From: Actinomadura sp. DC4
Lineage (GTDB): Bacteria; Actinomycetota; Actinomycetes; Streptosporangiales; Streptosporangiaceae
Assembly: GCF_030406325.1 (NCBI RefSeq)
Contig: NZ_JAUEQY010000033.1
Span: 59,332-123,331 of the forward strand
DNA: 64,000 nt
Direction of reading: 5' to 3'
Numbering within the stretch: position 1 is the stretch's first letter; every line of letters begins with the position of its first letter. A program made the translations under genes and the position numbers. Shown here piece by piece: positions 24,615 to 33,169 of the stretch. A model generated the notes under the pieces. The model did no database searches. It was not told the origin of the DNA and saw only the letters and a list, made by a program, of their open reading frames with translations.

Positions 24615-25547
24615 GTGACCGACCTGCAGATCCGGAAGATCGACTTTGGTTTCGACGAGACGATCCCGTTCCAGTGGCTGCCGAGTCACCCCAAATTCGG
24701 GCTCATCGCGAACGCCATCAGCATCATGGCGATCGGGTTCGAGAAGTTCATCGTCATCAACACCCGGGCCGCGATCCCGCTGATCGAGGACCCGGCCGTG
24801 GTCGACGAGGCGGAGGCGTTCCTGCGGCAGGAGGCACAGCACGCCAAGAACCACCGCAAGCACGTGGCGGCGCTGATCGGGCGGTATCCGGGGCTGAAGG
24901 AGACCCTCGACGAGGCGATCGGCGCGTTCGACCATCTGGTGGAGACCCGGTCGCTGGAGTTCCGGCTGGCCTACACGGCCGACCTCGAATCCACGTTCAC
25001 CCCCGTCTTCAAGGTGATGCTCGACCACGAGGACGTGCTCTTCCGCCCCGGTGACGAACGGGTGGCCTCGCTGTTCCTCTGGCACTTCGTCGAGGAGGTC
25101 GAGCACCGCAGTTCGGCGCTCGTCGTCTGCGACGCCGTCGTGAAGAACCGGTACTACCGCACCCGCGTCGCCCGTACGGTCTTCCGCCACATCATGCGGG
25201 TCTACCGGAACATCCTCGCCGGGTTCGAGAAGCACGTTCCAGAGGCCGACCGCCGGGCGCGGTATCGCGACGTCTCTCCCGACGGCGTGCGCCGCGAGGA
25301 GGTGCTGGCCCGGCTGCCCCTGCGGTCCTCCTGGCGGACCCGGCTCGGCATGTTCCCGCCGTCCCCGTTCGCCCCGGCCTCCAACCGGGAGATGCTCGTC
25401 ATGGCCTACCGCCTGATGCTCTCCCAGACCCCGCACCATCGACCGGAACGCGAGCCGCTGCCGCGCTTCGCCGACGGCTGGTTCGCGCGGTACGACGCCG
25501 GATACGACGTCACGCGCTTCTACACGGGGCTCCCGGTGCCGCGATGA
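24615..25547 (+). CDS. Predicted metal-dependent hydrolase (PF10118 type)
   Basis: A 310 aa protein of the uncharacterised Metal_hydrol family. It opens VTDLQIRKIDFGFDETIPFQ and has metal-ligand-like ExxH patterns in RQEAQHAKNH and VEEVEHRSSA and in VMLDHEDVLF, which suggest a four-helix di-metal site. I chose GTG 24615, with GGAG about six bases upstream; no ATG in frame is near. It is the first gene of the TetR-controlled operon and overlaps the next gene by ATGA. Confidence 0.85.
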   Translation: MTDLQIRKIDFGFDETIPFQWLPSHPKFGLIANAISIMAIGFEKFIVINTRAAIPLIEDPAVVDEAEAFLRQEAQHAKNHRKHVAALIGRYPGLKETLDEAIGAFDHLVETRSLEFRLAYTADLESTFTPVFKVMLDHEDVLFRPGDERVASLFLWHFVEEVEHRSSALVVCDAVVKNRYYRTRVARTVFRHIMRVYRNILAGFEKHVPEADRRARYRDVSPDGVRREEVLARLPLRSSWRTRLGMFPPSPFAPASNREMLVMAYRLMLSQTPHHRPEREPLPRFADGWFARYDAGYDVTRFYTGLPVPR

Positions 25548-26689
25548 GCCCGTGCACGCCGGACTTCACGCGGGTCGCCCACACCCTCGGCGGGATCGAC
25601 TGCGCGCACGCGCCGGCCTTCGTCCACCTGCGGTGGCCCACCTCGCTGACGAACGGCACGATGCCGGTGATCGAGTCGGTCACGGTGATCGGCGCGGTCG
25701 TCGCGCTGGTGCACGCGGTGCTGTGGTGGCGCCGCCGGCGGGACCCGGTGAACCTCGGGCTGTGGTGCGCCACCGTCGTCTATGTCCTGCTTCTCGAACC
25801 ACCGCTGTACTTCCCCGAGAAGTTCGGCCTGCAGGACCGGGTCGGCCTGATCTTCGTGCACAACGAGTTCTCGGTGCAGTTCCTGTACGACCGGTTGCCG
25901 CTGTACATCGCCGCCTTCTACCCGGCGCTGACCTACCCCGCCTACGTGCTCGTGCAGCGCACCGGACTGCTGGACCGGCGTTCGCCCGTGGCGGGCGCGG
26001 CCTGTGTGGCCGTCGTGTTCCAGTGCTTCTACGAGGTCTTCGACCAGCTCGGCCCGCAGCTGCGGTGGTGGGCGTGGGATCCGCGCGCACCGTCGAACTC
26101 GCCGTCTCTGGCGTCGGTCCCGCTCAGCAGCGTGGTGATCTTCGCGGCCGCGTCCCCGTTCGGGATGGCGCTGCTGACCCGGCTGCTCCTCGCGCGCCGT
26201 GCCGCGCGCGGGCCGATCCCGCCGCTGTCGGCGGTGCTGCGGGTGATCGGCGTCGGCGCGCTCACGCCGGTCGCGATGGTCGTGTGCGCGCTGCCGTTCA
26301 GCGTGCTGTCGCAGTGGCCCGGCCGGTTCGCGACGGGGCGCGCCGTGTCGCTGTGGGCGGTGCTCGCGGTGTTCGTCCTCGTGGCCGTCCTGACCGTACG
26401 CCGGGACCTCCTGGACCGTACGCCACGAGCGCCGGAACCGGCCGGCGGCTTCCTCGGCCACTACGCCGCCGTCGCCGTGGGGGTGTTCCTGCTGGTGATG
26501 GTCGTTCTCTGGTCGGTGGCACTGCCCGACTTCCTGGCCGCCGCGGACGGGCGGACCTCGTCCGGCGCACCGACCGGCAGCCTTCCCTACACGGTGGCGT
26601 GCGCGCTCGCCGGCGCGGGCGTTCTCGTCCTGACCTGGCGCCACCGGCGTACGGGCGCGGTCGCCCGGCTCACCGAAGCGGGAAGGTGA
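25544..26689 (+). CDS. Polytopic membrane protein, unknown
   Basis: A 381 aa integral membrane protein with about nine hydrophobic segments, for example IESVTVIGAVVALVHAVLWW and LGHYAAVAVGVFLLVMVVLW, plus aromatic-rich loops (PLYFPEKFGLQDRVGL, FDQLGPQLRWWAWDP). I do not recognise the family. Its place between a metal hydrolase and a P450, with ATGA and GTGA overlaps on both sides, indicates a job in uptake or membrane handling of the operon's substrate. Confidence 0.75.
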   Translation: MSPCTPDFTRVAHTLGGIDCAHAPAFVHLRWPTSLTNGTMPVIESVTVIGAVVALVHAVLWWRRRRDPVNLGLWCATVVYVLLLEPPLYFPEKFGLQDRVGLIFVHNEFSVQFLYDRLPLYIAAFYPALTYPAYVLVQRTGLLDRRSPVAGAACVAVVFQCFYEVFDQLGPQLRWWAWDPRAPSNSPSLASVPLSSVVIFAAASPFGMALLTRLLLARRAARGPIPPLSAVLRVIGVGALTPVAMVVCALPFSVLSQWPGRFATGRAVSLWAVLAVFVLVAVLTVRRDLLDRTPRAPEPAGGFLGHYAAVAVGVFLLVMVVLWSVALPDFLAAADGRTSSGAPTGSLPYTVACALAGAGVLVLTWRHRRTGAVARLTEAGR

Positions 26690-27903
26690 TCGTCGTGCCT
26701 CCTGCGCCCGAGGTGTCCTACAGCCCGTACGACTACGCGATGCACGAGGACCCCTATCCCACCTACCGGCTGCTGCGCGAGCACGCGCCGCTGTACCGCA
26801 ACGACGAACTGGACTTCTGGGCCGTCTCGCGGCACGCCGACGTGGCCGGCGCGTTCCGCGACCAGGAGCGGTTCTCCAGCGGCAACGGGGTCTCGCTCGA
26901 CCCGAGCGCGTGGGGTCCGACGGCGTACCGGGTGATGTCGTTCCTCGCCCTGGACCCGCCGGCGCACACCCGGATGCGGACCCTGGTCGCGAAGGGGTTC
27001 ACCCCGCGGAGGGTGCGCGAGCTGGAGGACGGCATCCTCCGGCTGACCAGGCGCCATCTCGACCCGGCGCTGGCCGGGGGAGAGTTCGACGTGATCTCCG
27101 ACTTCGCCGGGAAGCTTCCGATGGACGTCATCTCCGAGATGATGGGCGTGCCCGAGGCCGACCGCGACGAGGTCCGTCGGCTCGCCGACCTCGTCGTGCA
27201 CCGCGAGGAAGGACTCAACGACGTCCCGCCCGTCGGCATGGAGGCCTCGCTCACCCTGGTCGGCTACTACCGCGACCTGGTCGCCGAACGGCGCCGCCGA
27301 GCGGGCGACGACCTCACCTCCGCGTTGCTGGCCGTGCGGGAGGGCGACCACCGGCTCACCGAACAAGAGATCATCGCCTTCCTCTTCCTCATGATGGTGG
27401 CCGGCAACGAGACCACGACCAAACTGCTGGCCAACGCGCTCTACTGGGGACGGCGCAACCCCGCACAGCTGGCCAAGCCGTTCGCCGACCCCGGCCGGGT
27501 GACCCCGTGGATCGAGGAGACGCTGAGGTATGACACCTCCAGCCAGACGCTCGCCCGTACGGTCACCAGGGACACCTCGCTCCACGGCCGGACGATCCGC
27601 GCGGGGGAACGCGTCCTGCTGCTGGTCGGCTCGGCCAACCGCGACCCCCGGACCTTCCCCGACCCGGACGTCTACGACCTGGACCGGGACACCACGTCGC
27701 TGATCAGTTTCGGCGCCGGCCGGCACTACTGCCTGGGCGCCAACCTGGCCCGGCTGGAGGCCCGCCTGGCCCTCACCGAGTTCGTGACACGGGTCCGCTC
27801 GTACGACGTCGACGAGGACAACGCCGTCCGCGTCCACTCGGTCAACGTCCGGGGCTTCGCCGCCCTGCCCATCTCCGTCTCCCTTCGAGGAGGAGCCTCA
27901 TGA
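26686..27903 (+). CDS. Cytochrome P450 of the TetR-controlled operon
   Basis: A 405 aa canonical bacterial P450 monooxygenase. I-helix AGNETT, ExxR as ETLR in WIEETLRYDTS, and heme loop FGAGRHYCLGANLARLE are all intact. The N-terminus YSPYDYAMHEDPYPTYRLLR is like CYPs of lipid and xenobiotic oxidation. GTG 26686 overlaps the preceding stop (GTGA); GTG 26695 is an alternative, with GGAAGG ahead of it. Redox partners are not encoded here. Confidence 0.92.
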   Translation: MIVVPPAPEVSYSPYDYAMHEDPYPTYRLLREHAPLYRNDELDFWAVSRHADVAGAFRDQERFSSGNGVSLDPSAWGPTAYRVMSFLALDPPAHTRMRTLVAKGFTPRRVRELEDGILRLTRRHLDPALAGGEFDVISDFAGKLPMDVISEMMGVPEADRDEVRRLADLVVHREEGLNDVPPVGMEASLTLVGYYRDLVAERRRRAGDDLTSALLAVREGDHRLTEQEIIAFLFLMMVAGNETTTKLLANALYWGRRNPAQLAKPFADPGRVTPWIEETLRYDTSSQTLARTVTRDTSLHGRTIRAGERVLLLVGSANRDPRTFPDPDVYDLDRDTTSLISFGAGRHYCLGANLARLEARLALTEFVTRVRSYDVDEDNAVRVHSVNVRGFAALPISVSLRGGAS

Positions 27904-28748
27904 CCGGATCCGTGACGTACGGCTTCGTCGGCCTGGGCCAGATGGGCGGGCTGATGGCCGCGCACCTGGCCGGCGGTGACCTCGTGGTCTACGACACCCG
28001 GCCGGAGGCGATGGCGCCGCTGCTCGCCAAGGGAGCCCGCCCGGCCGCCGGCCTGGCCGAGATCGCCGCCACCGAACTGATCTCCGTCATGGTCCGCGAC
28101 GACGACCAGGTGAACGAGGTCGCCGAGGCGCTGCTCCCGCGAGCGAGGCCCGGCACCGTGCTGGCGATCCACTCGACGATCCGCGAGGAGACCGCGGTGG
28201 CCCTGGCCGCCCGGGCGGAGCGGTACGGCGTCGAAGTGGTGGACGCCCCGGTGAGCGGCAGTTTCATCGGCGCCGAGGCCGGTACCCTGGCGGTCATGGT
28301 CGGCGGCACCGCCGAGGCCTTCGCCCGGGTGCGGGAGCCGTTCGGCGCCTGGGCCGGGCTCGTGCTGCACATGGGCCCGGTCGGGACCGGCACCAGGACC
28401 AAGCTGGCCCGCAACCTGCTGCACTTCGTCGCCTTCACCGCCGCCGCCGAGGCCCAGCGGCTGGCCGAGGCGGGCGGCGTCTCGCTGAGCAAGCTGGCCC
28501 GCGTCGTCCGGCACTCCGACGCCATCACCGGCGGCCCCGGCTCCATCATGATCCGCCGCACCACGGCGCCGCTCGCGGCCGGCGACCCGTTGCGGGAGAT
28601 CATGCGCCACGTACGGGAGCTCGGTGAGAAGGACCTGAACCTCGCGCTGGAACTGGCCGGCCGCCTGAACGTCGACACCCCGCTGGCACGCCGGGCGCTG
28701 GAGGACCTCCCCGCGAGCCTCGGCCTCACCGAGGAGGGCACCCGATGA
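27900..28748 (+). CDS. NAD(P)-dependent dehydrogenase, 3-hydroxyisobutyrate dehydrogenase family
   Basis: A 282 aa beta-hydroxyacid dehydrogenase. The Rossmann motif is GFVGLGQMGGLMA, the substrate motif is VVDAPVSGSFIGAEAGTLAV, and the catalytic lysine is in GTRTKLARNLL. It would oxidise a hydroxyl or hydroxyacid, perhaps the product of the P450. ATGA overlaps join it to the P450 before and the CMD protein after. The P450/HIBADH/CMD order recalls the mycobacterial cyp51 (Rv0764c-Rv0771) neighbourhood, from memory. Confidence 0.9.
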   Translation: MTGSVTYGFVGLGQMGGLMAAHLAGGDLVVYDTRPEAMAPLLAKGARPAAGLAEIAATELISVMVRDDDQVNEVAEALLPRARPGTVLAIHSTIREETAVALAARAERYGVEVVDAPVSGSFIGAEAGTLAVMVGGTAEAFARVREPFGAWAGLVLHMGPVGTGTRTKLARNLLHFVAFTAAAEAQRLAEAGGVSLSKLARVVRHSDAITGGPGSIMIRRTTAPLAAGDPLREIMRHVRELGEKDLNLALELAGRLNVDTPLARRALEDLPASLGLTEEGTR

Positions 28749-29104
28749 CGGAAGAACGCCGGCGACGCGGCCTGGAGATGATGCGCCAGGTGTACGGCTG
28801 GGAGGTGGCCGACGCCGAGGGCGACTTCTTCGGCATCACCGTCGACCACCTCTTCGGCGACATCTGGACCCGCCCCGGACTGTCGATACGCGACCGCCGG
28901 CTGCTGCTCCTCGGCGTCCTCGCCGGCCAGGGCCTGAACGACGTCCTCGACATCCAGCTCCCGGCCGCACTGGCCAACGAGGAGCTCTCCCCGGACGAGC
29001 TCCGCGAGATCGCCGTCTTCCTCACCCACTACATCGGCTGGCCGCTCGGATCCAAGCTCAGCGTCCAGGTCGAGGGCCTGATCGCCAAGCACACCCGCGC
29101 CTGA
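28745..29104 (+). CDS. Carboxymuconolactone decarboxylase-like protein
   Basis: A 119 aa CMD-fold protein: GDIWTRPGLSIRDRRLLLLG, LPAALANEELSPDELREIAV and FLTHYIGWPLGSKLSV match the gamma-CMD family. The CxxC pair of AhpD-like peroxidases is absent, as in true decarboxylases, with the histidine in LTHYIGWP kept. It closes the operon, overlapping the dehydrogenase by four bases, and ends five bases from the convergent methyltransferase. Confidence 0.9.
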   Translation: MTEERRRRGLEMMRQVYGWEVADAEGDFFGITVDHLFGDIWTRPGLSIRDRRLLLLGVLAGQGLNDVLDIQLPAALANEELSPDELREIAVFLTHYIGWPLGSKLSVQVEGLIAKHTRA

Positions 29105-29109
29105 CATCG

Positions 29110-29718
29110 TCAGCGGGTCAGTTCGGCGAACCACCGTGACGCCTCGGTCCAGGTGTCCCGCACGCGCAGTCCGGCCGCGCGGGCGCAGATGTCGATCGCG
29201 TCCGGGCCGACCGAGGACCAGCGGAACCACTCGCTCACCCGTCCGCCGTCGCGCAGGCGTAGCCACTCGGTGCGCGTCGTGTCGCCGAGCTCGACGATCG
29301 CCCGGCCGTCCGCGTCCAGGAGGTCGCCGACGCGCGTCAGGAGGGCCTCCGGGTCGCCGCCGATGCCGATGTTCCCGTCGGCGAGCAGTACGGTCTGCCA
29401 GCGGCCGGTGCCCGGTACGCGGTCGAACACGTCGCGCAGGAGCGCCAGGCCGCCGGCCGCGCGCGTCATCTCGACCGCGTACGGGGTGACGTCGATGCCC
29501 AGCGCGGGCAGGCCCCGCTCGGCCAGGGCGACGGTGAGCCGGCCCGGTCCCGAGCCGATGTCGAGCGTCGGGCCGGCGCAGCGGTCCAGCAGCGCGTCGT
29601 CGCCGGGCCGTCCGGTGCACCAGCCGTCCACCGGCAGACGTTCGGTCCGCCCGTCCTCGTGTTCGATCTCGGCCTGACACCGGCCCGCGAGCGCACCCTC
29701 GTACAGGCGGCCGATCAC
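29110..29718 (-). CDS. SAM-dependent methyltransferase, class I
   Basis: A 202 aa small methyltransferase. Motif I is LDIGSGPGRLTVALAERG, with later VLLADGNIGIGGD and AIVELGDTTRTEW strands. The N-terminal IGRLYEGALAGRCQAEIEH is shared with methyltransferases that accompany DUF2064 and GT2 genes. GTG 29718 overlaps the DUF2064 stop (GTGA). It probably acts on the same glycan or lipid-linked sugar as the two glycosyltransferases upstream. Confidence 0.87.
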   Translation of the reverse strand: MIGRLYEGALAGRCQAEIEHEDGRTERLPVDGWCTGRPGDDALLDRCAGPTLDIGSGPGRLTVALAERGLPALGIDVTPYAVEMTRAAGGLALLRDVFDRVPGTGRWQTVLLADGNIGIGGDPEALLTRVGDLLDADGRAIVELGDTTRTEWLRLRDGGRVSEWFRWSSVGPDAIDICARAAGLRVRDTWTEASRWFAELTR

Positions 29719-30320
29719 GCCGCGCCCATCGCCGCCGCGAACCGTGTACCGGGCGCCTGGGCCGCCACCCGTACGGCGTCGGCGGCCGTGTCGACGTCGA
29801 CCAGGGTCTCCAGCGTCGCGACGCGGAGCCCGTCGAGGCGGCGTAGCTGGCACGCGCCGGTGTCCGGCCGTGACATCGGCACGCCGAGCAGCAGGCTCGG
29901 GTCCGGCGCGCGCAGGCCGAGCAGCCAGAAGCCGCCGTCCGCCGCCGGCCCGAAGACCGCGTCGCAGTCCTCCAGCCGCCGGGCGGCGTCCGTGAGCATC
30001 GCGGGGGTGACCTGGGGCGTGTCCATGCCGATGAGCACGGCGGGCCCGCCGGCGGCGGCGAACGCGTTCGCGAGCCGTTCGTCGAGCCCGTCCCCTTGCT
30101 GCGGCACCACCTCGAAGCCGGGCGGCAGCCACGGGCCGGGGTTCCCGGCGAGGGCGAGGATCCGGCGTCGTGCGGGTGTGCGGGCGACGGTGTCGAGCGT
30201 GTCGGCCAGCGCCGACGCGGCGATCTCGGCGGCACGCGCCGGCGTGTACGGCGGGGTGAGCCGGGTCTTGACCCGGCCGGGGACCGGCTCCTTGGCGATG
30301 ACGAGCAGGGTGGGGTTCAC
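29715..30320 (-). CDS. DUF2064 / TIGR04282-type glycosyltransferase
   Basis: A 201 aa nucleotide-sugar-transferase-like protein. Family marks: LLVIAKEPVPGRVKTRLTPP at the start, AVLIGMDTPQVTPAMLTDA and DAVFGPAADGGFWLLGLR. Such proteins resemble MobA/CofC-like GT-A nucleotidyltransferases and usually sit beside a GT2 gene, as here. It overlaps both neighbours by four bases. The sugar is unknown. Confidence 0.88.
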   Translation of the reverse strand: MNPTLLVIAKEPVPGRVKTRLTPPYTPARAAEIAASALADTLDTVARTPARRRILALAGNPGPWLPPGFEVVPQQGDGLDERLANAFAAAGGPAVLIGMDTPQVTPAMLTDAARRLEDCDAVFGPAADGGFWLLGLRAPDPSLLLGVPMSRPDTGACQLRRLDGLRVATLETLVDVDTAADAVRVAAQAPGTRFAAAMGAA

Positions 30321-30946
30321 CGGCCGGCCTCCAGCACCCGGTGCATGTCGCGCATGGCCTGGAGCGTCCCGCGGACCGTACCGGTGACCTTCGACCGGCC
30401 CGTACGCGGGTGGTACGCGACGTCGGTCTCGGCGAGCCGCCAGCCGTGGCGTACGGCGCGGAGCACCATCTCGAGCGGGTATCCCGAGCGCCGGTCGGTC
30501 AGGCCGAGGTCGAGCAGCGGCTCACGGCGCGCGGCGCGCATCGGCCCGATGTCGCGGAGCCCGAACCGCCGCGCCACGAGCGCGTTACCGACGCGGGCGT
30601 GCGGCGGCCAGGCGCCGCGCGTCACCGGGCGGCGGCGGCCGAGCGCGAGATCCGCGTCGCCGAGCAGGGCGAGCACTCTGGGCAGCTCGGCCGGGTCGAG
30701 CGACGCGTCGGCGTCCATGAAGCAGACGACGTCACTCGTGGCGGCGAGCAGCCCGGCGTGGCAGGCCGCGCCGAACCCGCGCCGCGGCTCGTGCACGACC
30801 TGGGCCCCGTGCGCGGCGGCGACGTCGGCCGACCCGTCGGCGGAGCCGTTGTCGACCACGATCGCGCGGTGGCCGTCCGGCATCCGGTCCAGGACCCAGG
30901 GCAGGGCGGCGGCCTCGTCGAGGCAGGGCAGTACGACATCGATCAT
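30317..30946 (-). CDS. Family 2 glycosyltransferase
   Basis: A 209 aa GT-A glycosyltransferase. IDVVLPCLDEAAALPWVLDR starts the nucleotide-binding half, CFMDADASLDP has the metal-binding DxD, and SGYPLEMVLRAVRHGWRLAE is the acceptor part typical of TIGR04283/dolichol-phosphate-mannose-like enzymes. There is no Shine-Dalgarno. A TAGCGT -10 lies seven bases before the ATG, so the mRNA may be leaderless. It is the first gene of the GT2, DUF2064, methyltransferase unit. Confidence 0.9.
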   Translation of the reverse strand: MIDVVLPCLDEAAALPWVLDRMPDGHRAIVVDNGSADGSADVAAAHGAQVVHEPRRGFGAACHAGLLAATSDVVCFMDADASLDPAELPRVLALLGDADLALGRRRPVTRGAWPPHARVGNALVARRFGLRDIGPMRAARREPLLDLGLTDRRSGYPLEMVLRAVRHGWRLAETDVAYHPRTGRSKVTGTVRGTLQAMRDMHRVLEAGR

Positions 30947-30953
30947 GCGGCGG

Positions 30954-30990
30954 ACGCTATGTCCCAACGGCGTCCGCCGACCCTTACAGA
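30954..30990 (-). promoter_or_regulatory. Candidate leaderless promoter with response-regulator box
   Basis: On the minus strand TAGCGT (30954-30959) ends seven bases before the GT2 ATG, as in leaderless actinobacterial transcripts. The plus-strand motif CCCTTACAGA (30981-30990), followed by GTGATGACGG, lies around the -35 position. The same motif recurs at 31061 and 34235. Confidence 0.45.
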
Positions 30991-31060
30991 GTGATGACGG
31001 CGGCTCACGCCGGGTGATCGCGAGGGTGGCGAGGGTGACGCCCGGCAGGTCGCCTCCCGG

Positions 31061-31080
31061 ACTCTTACGGATCGGTGACG
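31061..31080 (+). promoter_or_regulatory. CTTAC box upstream of the response regulator
   Basis: ACTCTTACGGATCGGTGACG matches the box at 30981 (CCCTTACAGA, then TGACGG) and that at 34235 (GCCCTTACGGATC). It lies 53-72 bases before the response regulator start, suggesting autoregulation. Confidence 0.45.
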
Positions 31081-31132
31081 GAGGAGGCCGGGCGGCCCGC
31101 CGACAGGTGTTGACCAGGCATAGGGTCGAGAG

Positions 31133-31822
31133 ATGGAAACCGGCCGCATCCTCGTCGTGGACGACGATCCGACCGTCGCCGAGGTCGTCGCCCGCTACCT
31201 CATGCGTGACGGGTACGACGTCGACTGCGTCGCCGACGGACTCACCGCCCTGCGGATGGCCGCCGCCGTCGAGCCCGATCTCGTGGTCCTCGACCTCATG
31301 CTCCCCGGCATCGACGGGCTGGAGGTCTGCCGTCGCCTTCGTGAGCGCCGGCCCGTGCCGATCGTCATGCTGACCGCGCTGGGTGAGGAGACCGACCGTC
31401 TCGTGGGTCTGGAGATGGGGGCCGATGACTACGTCACCAAGCCGTTCAGCCCTCGTGAGCTGGCCCTTCGCGTACGGTCCGTGCTCCGCAGGGCCCGGGG
31501 CGCGCTGGCCCCCGCCGGTGAGACGATCACCGATGGCGAGCTGACCGTCGACACGGCCGCGCACGAGGTGCGGCTCGCCGGTTCCGGGATCAGCCTCACG
31601 GTGCGTGAGTTCGACCTGCTGGCCTACCTCATGCAGCATCCGCGGCAGGCCTTCACCCGTAACGACCTGCTGGAGAAGGTCTGGGGATGGGAGTTCGGCG
31701 ACTCCTCGACCGTCACCGTGCACGTACGGCGGTTGCGCGAAAAGATCGAATCAGACCCCACCGTCCCCCGGCGGATCCTCACCGTGTGGGGCGTCGGCTA
31801 CCGATATGAGCCCATCACATGA
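31133..31822 (+). CDS. OmpR/PhoB-family response regulator
   Basis: A 229 aa two-component response regulator. Receiver domain residues 1-120: the acidic pair in ILVVDDDPTV, the phospho-acceptor Asp in PDLVVLDLMLPGIDG, and the conserved Lys in VTKPFSPRELALRV. The C-terminal winged helix has LTVREFDLLAYLMQHPRQAF and VTVHVRRLREKIE. It is coupled by ATGA to the histidine kinase. The shared CTTAC motif suggests it controls itself, the GT2 operon and the epimerase/molybdoenzyme pair. Confidence 0.93.
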   Translation: METGRILVVDDDPTVAEVVARYLMRDGYDVDCVADGLTALRMAAAVEPDLVVLDLMLPGIDGLEVCRRLRERRPVPIVMLTALGEETDRLVGLEMGADDYVTKPFSPRELALRVRSVLRRARGALAPAGETITDGELTVDTAAHEVRLAGSGISLTVREFDLLAYLMQHPRQAFTRNDLLEKVWGWEFGDSSTVTVHVRRLREKIESDPTVPRRILTVWGVGYRYEPIT

Positions 31823-32946
31823 TCCCTATGCACGCGTTCGTCGAGGTGGCCGCGTACGCCGCGGGGGCGGCCCTGCTGGCCGGCGCCGTGGGTGTCACGT
31901 TGCTGTACGCGCTGCGCGGGCGGTCGATCGCGATCCTGCTGACCGTCGTGTCGGCCGCGACGGTGCTGGCGACGGTCGCCGGCATCATCGCGATCACGCT
32001 GCGGATGTTGATCACCGACCACGACCGCTCGGTCACCCTCACCGTCACCGTCATCGCCGGCCTCGTCGGGCTCGGAGCGGCCCTGCTGCTCGGGCGCCGG
32101 CTGAGCGCGGGAACCCGCGCCCTGCTCGAATCGGTACGCCGCGCGGGCGACGGCGGAAGATACGCCCCGCCGGACCGCGCGCTGCCCGCCGAGCTGAGCG
32201 AGCTCTCCGACGAACTCGCCGTCGCCTACGACCGTCTCGAGGCGGCCCACGCACGCGAGCGGGCCCTGGAGGCCAGCCGCCGCGAGCTCGTCGCCTGGGT
32301 CAGCCACGACCTGCGGACGCCGCTGGCCGGTCTGCGCGCCATGGCCGAGGCCCTCGAGGACGAGGTCGTCACCGACGCCGGGACCGTGCACCGCTACCAC
32401 TCCCAGATCCGCGCCGAGTCCGACCGGCTGGCCGCGATGGTCGATGACCTGTTCGAGCTCTCCCGCATCCATGCCGGCGCGCTCCGCCTCTCCCGTCAGC
32501 GCGTCGGCCTGAGCGAGCTCGTCTCCGAGACCGTCGCCGGCACCGAGCCGCTCGCCCGGGCCAAGGGCGTACGGCTCAGCGGCCTGGCCCACGAGCTGCT
32601 GCCCGTGGACGTCGACGCGGCCGAGTTCGGACGGGCCCTGCGCAACCTCGTGGTCAACGCGATCCGCCACACCCCGGCCGACGGCGGCGTCGAGATCGTC
32701 GCAGCCCTGGAACAGGGCATGGCCTGCGTGACCGTCTCCGACGCGTGCGGCGGAATCCCCGAACACGACCTGCCGCGCCTGTTCGACGTCGCCTTCCGCG
32801 GCGAGGCGGCCCGCACACCGGGCGGCGGCGCGGGCCTCGGCCTGGCCATCGCCCGCGGAATCGTCGAGGCCCACGAGGGCCAGATCGGCGTCTCCAACGC
32901 CGCCGGCGGCTGCCGCTTCGTCGTCCGCCTGCCCCTCAACGTCTGA
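31819..32946 (+). CDS. Sensor histidine kinase
   Basis: A 375 aa membrane histidine kinase. Three N-terminal hydrophobic segments with very short loops (to about residue 92) leave no large extracellular sensor. HAMP-like linker RRAGDGGRYAPPDRA. H-box SRRELVAWVSHDLRTPLAGL with the phospho-histidine, N-box LRNLVVNAIRHTPADGG, and G-boxes VSDACGGIPEHDLPRLFDVA and TPGGGAGLGLAIARGIVEAH. It partners the response regulator 5' to it. The last 11 bases overlap, on the other strand, the end of a transposase remnant. Confidence 0.93.
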   Translation: MIPMHAFVEVAAYAAGAALLAGAVGVTLLYALRGRSIAILLTVVSAATVLATVAGIIAITLRMLITDHDRSVTLTVTVIAGLVGLGAALLLGRRLSAGTRALLESVRRAGDGGRYAPPDRALPAELSELSDELAVAYDRLEAAHARERALEASRRELVAWVSHDLRTPLAGLRAMAEALEDEVVTDAGTVHRYHSQIRAESDRLAAMVDDLFELSRIHAGALRLSRQRVGLSELVSETVAGTEPLARAKGVRLSGLAHELLPVDVDAAEFGRALRNLVVNAIRHTPADGGVEIVAALEQGMACVTVSDACGGIPEHDLPRLFDVAFRGEAARTPGGGAGLGLAIARGIVEAHEGQIGVSNAAGGCRFVVRLPLNV

Positions 32947-33125
32947 CCGAGGTGTGCCGTCCCGTGAGGTCGGGGGTGCGGCCGGCGGGTGGCCTGCCTT
33001 TCAGCGCGGTGTGTCCGCGGTGGTGGCTGTAGGCCTGGAGCCAGGCGGGGAAGGCTTGGCGGGCGCGGGTCCAGAACGCGGCGGCGGTCTCCTCCTCGTC
33101 GGTGAGGAATCGCTGTAAGCCAGGC
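32936..33125 (-). pseudogene. IS481-family transposase remnant (C-terminal end)
   Basis: On the minus strand the frame reads RFLTDEEETAAAFWTRARQA, then FPAWLQAYSHHRGHTALKG and RPPAGRTPDLTG, ending at TGA (32936-32938). This is the well-known C-terminus of IS481/IS3-type DDE transposases (YNHHRPHTALxGxPP). The N-terminal part, including the first catalytic residues, is absent. It fills the gap between the kinase and epimerase genes, so an insertion has decayed or been deleted here. Confidence 0.8.
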
Positions 33126-33128
33126 GCT

Positions 33129-33164
33129 TGGGCGCCGCGCAGCAGGACAGCGGGACTTCGAGAC
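33129..33164. repeat. Inverted second copy of the MITE end
   Basis: These 36 bases are the exact reverse complement of 8735-8770. They contain most of the terminal repeat (GGGACTTCGAGAC) and its inner flank. The copy ends beside the epimerase stop codon (33170-33172), next to the IS481-family remnant, so the MITE and this insertion may be related. Confidence 0.8.
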
Positions 33165-33169
33165 GGGCG

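Noticed and set aside
27989..30235. 748-codon minus-strand frame spanning several genes
   Set aside because: It crosses the dehydrogenase, CMD and methyltransferase/DUF2064 genes and has repetitive Arg/Ser/Pro composition, so it is a shadow.
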